A stretch of DNA of 41,504 bases from Promethearchaeota archaeon (lineage in GTDB: Archaea > Asgardarchaeota > Lokiarchaeia > Sigynarchaeales > SOKP01): the NCBI GenBank assembly GCA_019057775.1, contig JAHLWT010000102.1, positions 1 through 41,504 on the forward strand, given 5' to 3'. Made by a program: the position numbers and the translations under genes. The notes beneath the pieces were generated by a model. That model had not been told where the DNA came from. It searched no databases and worked only from the letters and a program-made list of their open reading frames with translations. Below, piece by piece: positions 36,893 to 41,504 of the stretch; position 1 is the stretch's first letter, and each line of letters begins with the position of its first letter.

Positions 36893-37131
36893 TGACCTCT
36901 AAAAATATCAGTATAACTGAAGATGTATATAAGAAATTACTGAAAATTAAAAGGGAGAACGAAAGTTTTTCTGAGCTTTTCTTACGATTGCTAAAAATTC
37001 AAAAGCTGAAAATGGAAAAGAGTTTTGGAACATGGAACCTTTCGATAGAAGAAAAAAATGAAATTTGGGATGGAATTACAAACCGTCCTGGGCGTAGTTG
37101 GAAAAATTCCGATGTCGGTGAGATTAAATGA
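36892..37131 (+). CDS. VapB-type antitoxin (PF02697-like)
   Basis: A 79-residue protein whose first half 'MTSKNISITEDVYKKLLKIK' and 'RENESFSELFLRLL' is the classic archaeal VapB DNA-binding domain. The C-terminal half would wrap the toxin. The frame is open for 14 more codons upstream (to 36850), but those are low-complexity palindromic DNA and the family starts here. Its stop overlaps the start of a VapC gene (ATGA), yet only five VapC codons survive, so the antitoxin is now an orphan unless a trans partner exists. Confidence 0.8.
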   Translation: MTSKNISITEDVYKKLLKIKRENESFSELFLRLLKIQKLKMEKSFGTWNLSIEEKNEIWDGITNRPGRSWKNSDVGEIK

Positions 37132-37226
37132 TTATACTTGATAAAAGGAGATCCGTAAGCAGATTTTTTCCAAAAACAAGAGATCCTGCTCCAATGAAGG
37201 TAAGTTTCATCATAATATTATTTTAA
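37128..37226 (+). pseudogene. VapC toxin, first five codons only, fused to foreign DNA
   Basis: ATG overlapping the vapB stop gives 'MIILD', the invariant VapC opening including the first catalytic Asp, then runs into the antisense of a GH4 gene start ('KRRSVSRFFPKTRDPAPMK') and stops after 32 codons. The PIN domain is lost. Confidence 0.7.
37139..37213 (-). pseudogene. GH4 glycosidase, N-terminal fragment
   Basis: Twenty-five codons, 'MMKLTFIGAGSLVFGKNLLT' and 'DLLLS', match the start of the intact GH4 gene at 39295-40674 ('MVKISFIGAGSLVFGKNLLT'). The body is missing; it joins the VapC remnant after about 37140. Confidence 0.85.
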
Positions 37227-37258
37227 GTATAAATAGATTTTTATAACTTTCAATTTGA
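37141..37258. repeat. 118-bp duplicated segment, copy 1 (GH4 5' end and promoter)
   Basis: Aligns without gaps to 40602-40719 with about 13 mismatches by eye. It covers the first codons of GH4 and about 45 bp upstream of its ATG, so both start and promoter region were duplicated. Confidence 0.85.
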
Positions 37259-37820
37259 GCCATTTTTTAAAATTTAAAGTATTTATACGAAATATTGGCA
37301 AAATAATTTTAAAAGTCAAATTACTGAATCTTGGGAATCTTTTCTTCTAATCCTTATTCAAGCCTATAAATCCAAATAAAAATATATATTATTTCTTCAG
37401 AAATGCAGATTTTAAGATTTTAAACTTAAAAGAATTTCAGCTTTTAATTTAAAATGAAAAAAAATAATAGATATGCTGAGTCTTAAGAATTTAGAATTAT
37501 TTAATGATAAATATAAATATCATTATTACTTCTATTAATACAGATACAAAATGAATTTAAGATCTTTAAAATCTTAAAGTTTTAGATTTATTTTTAAATC
37601 ATATCTCATGTATCATTGTCGTTCTTAATGATTTCGACAATGAAAGTCACAAATATCTTATGTTATTTTGACAGTGATTCCTAAAAATTGAAGATATTAT
37701 GGGATTAGAAAAGTGATAATCACTTAAAATAACAATAAATAGTAAGGGGAATAAAGTAATTTTTCTAAAAATTAATCCCTCATTTCTCTATTCTATAAAA
37801 TTAAAAAAGGTTTAAAAGAA
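37259..37820. other. 562-bp non-coding leader of the unknown gene
   Basis: Very AT-rich, no gene seen. It carries an 8-bp stem, 13-nt loop hairpin at 37614-37642 (CATTGTCG...CGACAATG) and a 15-bp palindrome AAGTGATAATCACTT at 37711-37725, about 95 bp before the ATG at 37821, either of which may be a regulator site. Low-complexity repeats of AAGATTTTAAA-like sequence lie around 37405-37580. Confidence 0.5.
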
Positions 37821-38723
37821 ATGACAATAAATACAGAAAGTAAATCTAAGTTTTTGAGAAATTATCCTTTCTCATTATTAGATATGGACGGTTTATCGGA
37901 AATATGGCAGAAAATATATTATCCTTACGTAGATTTAATCGAGAGTAAAATTATTATGTCAAAAAATGATTCTATTAGTACATTTAGAAATCACAATTTT
38001 GCTCTTATTAATGAAAATCAGCTAAGAATTGCGGATTTAGTTATTAGTGAAGTTGAAGAACAGATTTCTAACCCCGTTTCTAAGAGTTCAAGAAATAATT
38101 TGAATAAATCAAAGAAAAAAATCGAAGATCAATATTCTGATGAGGAAGAAAATTTTTTTTTTAATCTTAAAATTACCTTTGTTTTTACCAACAAGAAAAT
38201 ACGACCATTAAAATTAATTCAGATGCTTAAACTATCAAATGAAGTAAAACAATATACCCAAATACTGCATAAAAAAGTGCTTAAACAATATTCTAAGATA
38301 ATTCCACAGATTATTTTTATATCACTTTTTGGTTTTGAAAATTCAATAGCTGACTATCTAAGAGATAATCTTCATGGAAAATTAGATAGAAATATATCAA
38401 TCATGGTTGTTCCGCCTATTGAAAATAAGTTATGGAATAATTTTCTTTTGGAGAATTCAATAGAAGGTAATAATAGTTATGGAAAAGATAAATGGGGCCT
38501 TGATATCAACGATTATAAAAGGTTGAGGAATAGTGGTACTGCTAATCAGCACCAAGTAAATAAAATGGAAACCTATTATAAGGATTTAAAGGAGTCTAAA
38601 GAAATCTCTGAATATAATCATCAGCTATTAAATAATTGGTCAGATGTCTTGAGCATTAAAAATTCTTCTTCACTATTGGATTTACGAAAATCAAGAAGTA
38701 TGTTTAAGGAGCTAGTACTTTAG
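37821..38723 (+). CDS. Unknown 300-residue protein inserted in a duplicated block
   Basis: A soluble, Asn/Lys/Ser-rich protein with no membrane helix or recognised motif. The segment from about 35 to 200 alternates predicted strands and helices: 'FALINENQLRIADLVISEVE', 'FFFNLKITFVFTN', 'IIPQIIFISLFGFENSIADY' and 'RNISIMVVPP'. This alternation could be a nuclease-type or Rossmann-like fold, but the catalytic set cannot be defined. A helical tail follows. It lies between two halves of a duplicated GH4-GH1-COG2403 block, with a long 5' leader and palindromic sites upstream. It may be cargo of an insertion. Function unknown. Confidence 0.65.
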   Translation: MTINTESKSKFLRNYPFSLLDMDGLSEIWQKIYYPYVDLIESKIIMSKNDSISTFRNHNFALINENQLRIADLVISEVEEQISNPVSKSSRNNLNKSKKKIEDQYSDEEENFFFNLKITFVFTNKKIRPLKLIQMLKLSNEVKQYTQILHKKVLKQYSKIIPQIIFISLFGFENSIADYLRDNLHGKLDRNISIMVVPPIENKLWNNFLLENSIEGNNSYGKDKWGLDINDYKRLRNSGTANQHQVNKMETYYKDLKESKEISEYNHQLLNNWSDVLSIKNSSSLLDLRKSRSMFKELVL

Positions 38724-38751
38724 TAATTTCCATACTAATAATATGTACTTA

Positions 38752-38915
38752 ATTTTTTTTTTGTCGTTATTGGGCAATTTTAAATGGACAGAAGGTCACT
38801 CCAAGCGTTTTGGGATTATCAGGGTTGATTTTGAGACCAAGAAAGAATGTGGAAAAAAAGTTCTCTTTGGTATCGAGATGTATTAGCAAAAAATGGTTTT
38901 GATTTCCAAAGTTAA
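38752..38915 (+). pseudogene. GH1 beta-glycosidase, C-terminal fragment (frameshifted)
   Basis: Reads 'FFLSLLGNFKWTEGHSKRFG' and 'IIRVDFETKK', the conserved GH1 C-terminus ('WSLLDNFEW.EGY..RFGL..VD'). A one-base loss near 38841 then shifts to 'RMWKKSSLWYRDVLAKNGF' and stop. Catalytic Glu residues lie upstream in the family and are absent. Confidence 0.8.
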
Positions 38916-39058
38916 ACTTGAATTAAAAGTGGGCTGCCCTTCCCATAATACTATTAATAACTATTATTACAAATCCCAAATTAATTAATATAATAATATA
39001 AAGAACACTATTAGAATGGTTAACGTCTATGAAGAAAAAGAAAGTTGTTATAATAGGA
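38840..39058. repeat. About 219-bp duplicated segment, copy 1 (GH1 3' end, spacer, COG2403 5' end)
   Basis: Matches 40822-41038 with small indels and scattered mismatches, in the same orientation. It covers the last 25 GH1 codons, the ~110-bp spacer with promoter, and the first ten COG2403 codons. Confidence 0.85.
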
Positions 39059-39070
39059 ACAAAGTTATGA
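39029..39070 (+). pseudogene. COG2403 (cyclic 2,3-diphosphoglycerate synthetase-like), N-terminal fragment
   Basis: 'MKKKKVVIIGTKL' then stop; identical for the first ten residues to the gene at 41009, then joined to a GH127 fragment running the other way. Confidence 0.75.
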
Positions 39071-39252
39071 TATTGTTCTTGTTTCAAATTACCTCCTATC
39101 CATCCGCTATTCATGACATCTGGCCAAGATTCATCTAAATGACCTGATAGTCCATTTGTTTGAGTTTGTAATTGGTTTTTCAGCCAACCCAGTGGTTTTA
39201 CTTCTCCTAATTTAAGAGGTGAGAATGGTAAGGATGTTAGTGATTTTTTCAT
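39064..39252 (-). pseudogene. GH127/DUF1680-like glycosidase, N-terminal fragment
   Basis: About 60 codons, 'PLKLGEVKPLGWLKNQLQTQ' followed by 'TNGLSGHLDESWPDVMNSGW' and 'IGG', match the conserved opening of beta-L-arabinofuranosidase-type (DUF1680) proteins. It then runs into the antisense of the COG2403 fragment; the catalytic barrel is missing. An ATG frame extends through the junction to 38923 but that part is not real protein. Confidence 0.7.
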
Positions 39253-39294
39253 GGCAATTACGAGTAATAAATTATTTAACTATAAGTTTAGAAT

Positions 39295-40674
39295 TTAGAA
39301 TTTGGGAATCCACTTTGCTTCGGCTTCGAACATTTCCTCAACCATATCATGGATTTGTGTTGTTGAACAAACACTAGCGGTGTTGGGATCTAGTAAAATT
39401 GCGTGATAAATCTTTTCTCGATCCATTTCGAGGACACCTTCAACAGCCGCTTTTTGTACCATAATATTCGAAATACATAGCGCTTGACATATGGTTGGTA
39501 AGACTATTCCTCCTTGAGGATGTAACCCGTGACTATCGGCAAAAACAGGGACTTCTACGCAACATCCTTTAGGAAGATTAGTAATTAGACTTCCTTCTTT
39601 ATTAATTACATTTCCGTTAAATCCAAATGGTTCGTTGGTTTCCATGGCATTAATGATGAATGGACCATATTCTCCCGTGGGTGCTTTTTTATAGGGAAGT
39701 TTTGTATGCTTAATTGCTCTTAATAATCTTTTCTCGAATTTACCCTGTAATTTAACCTGCTTTAAATAATCATCGGCTTGATCTATACTAAAAAACTGCG
39801 TGGACGGTCCCTTAAATTTTTCTAGAAAATCAGATAATTTACGATAATATGGAACATACTCACTTAGATGGCGGGATTCCTCTGTCATGAAAAGTCCACC
39901 TGCCGCTTTCATCATGTCTATGCGTACCTTTTCAGATTCACCTTTCCTTGGATCTTCTTCAAGAGCTTTATAAATCAAAGGGTATGCATCCTGCCGGATT
40001 GCTTTAGGATCTGCTGAATCTTTATACCATACATCAAGGAACCAAGCCATGTGATTAATGCCTGCGCAGAAAAAATTAAATTCTTCACGCTTTAAACCAG
40101 CCCAATGTCTCAGAACTTCTACTGTTCCTTGAACTCCGTGACATAAGCCAACCGTAGAATCTGGAATGATTGAATTGCAAAACCATGTGTTCATTGCCAT
40201 TGGATTGGCGTAATTTAGTAATAAAGGTTTAGATCCTTTGGTATCAGCGTTGTGACCAACTTCTTGCATGTCTTGCAAAATTGATTTCAAAGCACTTGTC
40301 GCACGAAGAAAGCGGAAAACTCCCCCAGGACCGATTGTGTCTCCTACGGTTTGAGAAACTCCATATTTAAAAGGGATTTCTACATCTAATTTAAACGCAT
40401 CGAGCCCGCCAACATGTATGGAGTCAATCACATATTTCGCATCTTCGATTGCTTTCCTTTGATTTGTTGTCTTTTCAATTATTATATCTTTATCGTCAAA
40501 ATAATCTTCCTTGAACTTTTTAATGTACCGAAACATTAAATCTAATCTCTCTGCGTGAATATCTTCGAGGCAAAGTATTGTGTCCTCTTGGAGCGCTGGA
40601 AATAAAAGGAGATCTGTAAGCAAGTTTTTTCCAAAAACGAGAGATCCCGCTCCAATGAAAGAAATTTTCACCAT
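39295..40674 (-). CDS. GH4 family glycosidase (alpha-galactosidase/alpha-glucosidase type)
   Basis: A 459-residue NAD+- and metal-dependent glycosidase. The Rossmann motif 'FIGAGSLVFGKNLL' is at 6-19, 'NYANPMA' at 154-160, the metal-site motif 'CHGVQGT' at 178-184 (Cys178, His179), and 'GINHMAW' with His208. The His after Cys places it with GH4 enzymes acting on non-phosphorylated glycosides rather than the CN(V/I)P or CDMP phospho-glycosidases; the Gly variant leaves galactoside/glucoside specificity open. Cytoplasmic and full length. Divergent from COG2403 with a 334-bp gap holding a GH1 remnant. Its 5' end is duplicated at 37139-37258. Confidence 0.92.
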   Translation of the reverse strand: MVKISFIGAGSLVFGKNLLTDLLLFPALQEDTILCLEDIHAERLDLMFRYIKKFKEDYFDDKDIIIEKTTNQRKAIEDAKYVIDSIHVGGLDAFKLDVEIPFKYGVSQTVGDTIGPGGVFRFLRATSALKSILQDMQEVGHNADTKGSKPLLLNYANPMAMNTWFCNSIIPDSTVGLCHGVQGTVEVLRHWAGLKREEFNFFCAGINHMAWFLDVWYKDSADPKAIRQDAYPLIYKALEEDPRKGESEKVRIDMMKAAGGLFMTEESRHLSEYVPYYRKLSDFLEKFKGPSTQFFSIDQADDYLKQVKLQGKFEKRLLRAIKHTKLPYKKAPTGEYGPFIINAMETNEPFGFNGNVINKEGSLITNLPKGCCVEVPVFADSHGLHPQGGIVLPTICQALCISNIMVQKAAVEGVLEMDREKIYHAILLDPNTASVCSTTQIHDMVEEMFEAEAKWIPKF

Positions 40675-40813
40675 AATATTGTTTTTAATACAAATAGATT
40701 TTTATAACTTTCAATTTGAAAATAAAGAGCCTTTAAATGGTGAAAATAATCCCCCTTCTTCAAAATTTTTCAAAATGCTTTTAATTTAATCAATTTTTTA
40801 AAATTATTATCTT

Positions 40814-40897
40814 AAGACACTAGAAAGAATGTGGAAGAAAAGTTCTCTTTGGTATCGAGATGTAATAGCGAAAAATGGTTTTGATTTTCAAAGTTAA
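40814..40897 (+). pseudogene. GH1 beta-glycosidase, C-terminal fragment (copy 2)
   Basis: Twenty-seven codons 'KTLERMWKKSSLWYRDVIAK' and 'NGFDFQS' plus stop, the extreme GH1 C-terminus, parallel to the longer copy at 38752-38915. It begins abruptly about 140 bp upstream of GH4. Confidence 0.75.
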
Positions 40898-41008
40898 ACT
40901 TAAATTGATAGTGGGTTGTCATTCCCAATACCATCAATAACTATTATTATATATCCCAAATTAATTATAATAAGAATGTAAAGAACATTATTAAAATGGT
41001 TTGTATCT

Positions 41009-41504
41009 ATGAAGAAAAAGAAAGTTGTTATTATTGGAGCTTTAGGAATGGATTTCCACGTATTTAACACAGTTTTTCGAGACAACGAAGAATATGAAGT
41101 TATCGCATTCACCATCGCAGGAGAACAGAATGTAGGCACAATTGAGGGGGCGGAAAGGAAATATCCGGCTGAATTAGCAGGTAATTTATATCCAAAAGGC
41201 ATCCCAATGCTTCCCGAAGAACACCTTGAAGAAATAATAAAACATCATCAAATAGATGAGGTTGTGTTTGCATATTCTGATGTTTCGCACGAAGAATTAA
41301 TGCATAAGGGTTCTCGCGTGTTATCTGCTGGGGCAAATTATAGATTAATTTCTGGAAAGTTTACCCAAATTAAATCCAAAAAACCCATTGTTGCTATATG
41401 CGCTGTTAGAACTGGATGCGGTAAAAGCCAAGTTTCTAGAGCAACTTATAGGTATTTAATGAGCAAAGGTTATAAGGTTGTAGCAGTAAGAGAACCAATG
41501 CCTT
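41009..41504 (+). CDS. COG2403 / cyclic 2,3-diphosphoglycerate synthetase-like protein (partial)
   Basis: The first 165 codons are present and the frame runs off the window. The N-terminal Rossmann-like domain begins 'MKKKKVVIIGALGMDFHVFN' and continues with 'PAELAGNLYPKGIPM' and 'VVFAYSDVSHEEL'. It is followed by a P-loop, 'AVRTGCGKSQ', about residues 132-141. Family members join 2,3-bisphosphoglycerate to its cyclic form using ATP, although COG2403 proteins without that activity exist, so the reaction is not certain. Its 5' end and promoter are duplicated at 38840-39058. Confidence 0.85.
   Translation, partial: MKKKKVVIIGALGMDFHVFNTVFRDNEEYEVIAFTIAGEQNVGTIEGAERKYPAELAGNLYPKGIPMLPEEHLEEIIKHHQIDEVVFAYSDVSHEELMHKGSRVLSAGANYRLISGKFTQIKSKKPIVAICAVRTGCGKSQVSRATYRYLMSKGYKVVAVREPMP

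Noticed and set aside
38923..39252. Intact 109-codon minus-strand gene.
   Set aside because: It is a GH127 N-terminus running into antisense COG2403 and its promoter.
40900..41336. Two overlapping minus-strand frames at the right end.
   Set aside because: They lie antisense to the COG2403 gene, which has clear family motifs and a P-loop.

Overview
The window is AT-rich and gene-dense and reads as archaeal. Promoters look like TATA boxes, there is a cyclic-2,3-diphosphoglycerate-synthetase-type (COG2403) gene, a PF02697-type VapB antitoxin, an archaeal-style 2-subunit succinyl-CoA ligase, and many lysine/glutamate-rich coiled-coil proteins. One of those (6382-8010) begins with a segment resembling a gelsolin repeat. 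Together this suggests an Asgard archaeon, probably Lokiarchaeia-like; that assignment is an inference, since no rRNA or other marker gene is present. No tRNA, rRNA, CRISPR array or intact transposase was seen.

Layout. 1-5.3 kb: end of an ABC-2 export operon, coiled-coil proteins, a pyroglutamyl-peptidase-like gene and aconitase. 5.4-8.0 kb: two abutting coiled-coil genes built from the same alternating helical repeats. 8.2-15.6 kb (all minus strand): a reductive-dehalogenase/QueG-like Fe-S protein, an M28 metallopeptidase, class II fumarase, an epoxide-hydrolase-type alpha/beta hydrolase and a class III CoA-transferase. 15.7-18.1 kb: broken gene ends around an intact nucleoside hydrolase. 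18.3-22 kb: a nucleotidyltransferase pair, a UroD-type methyltransferase and a GPH sugar transporter. 22.2-25.5 kb: a winged-helix/ferredoxin protein and a molybdopterin oxidoreductase. 25.7-31.4 kb: succinyl-CoA ligase (beta, alpha) and two-subunit ATP-citrate lyase. 31.5-36.5 kb: a fused Dpp-type permease, two 7-TM proteins and isocitrate dehydrogenase. 36.9-41.5 kb: an orphan VapB, an unknown gene, a family-4 glycosidase, a partial COG2403 gene, and several more truncated genes.

Metabolic theme. Aconitase, isocitrate dehydrogenase, fumarase, succinyl-CoA ligase and ATP-citrate lyase lie in one 33-kb stretch. ATP-citrate lyase is the diagnostic enzyme of the reductive TCA cycle, or of cytosolic acetyl-CoA supply from citrate. 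The only succinate dehydrogenase/fumarate reductase flavoprotein in the window is a wreck: truncated, frameshifted, and lacking the flavin-linking His.

Second theme: gene ends. At least ten gene 5' or 3' ends, without their bodies, are joined to each other: SdhA/nucleotidyltransferase, UroD/hydantoinase A, a ferredoxin-reductase N-terminus, VapC/GH4, GH1 (twice), COG2403/GH127 and a GPH-transporter tail. Four of these fragments have a complete or longer homologue within the window at visible divergence, so they are old duplications rather than simple assembly duplicates. A duplicated GH4-GH1-COG2403 block, split in one copy by an unknown 300-aa gene, is the clearest case.
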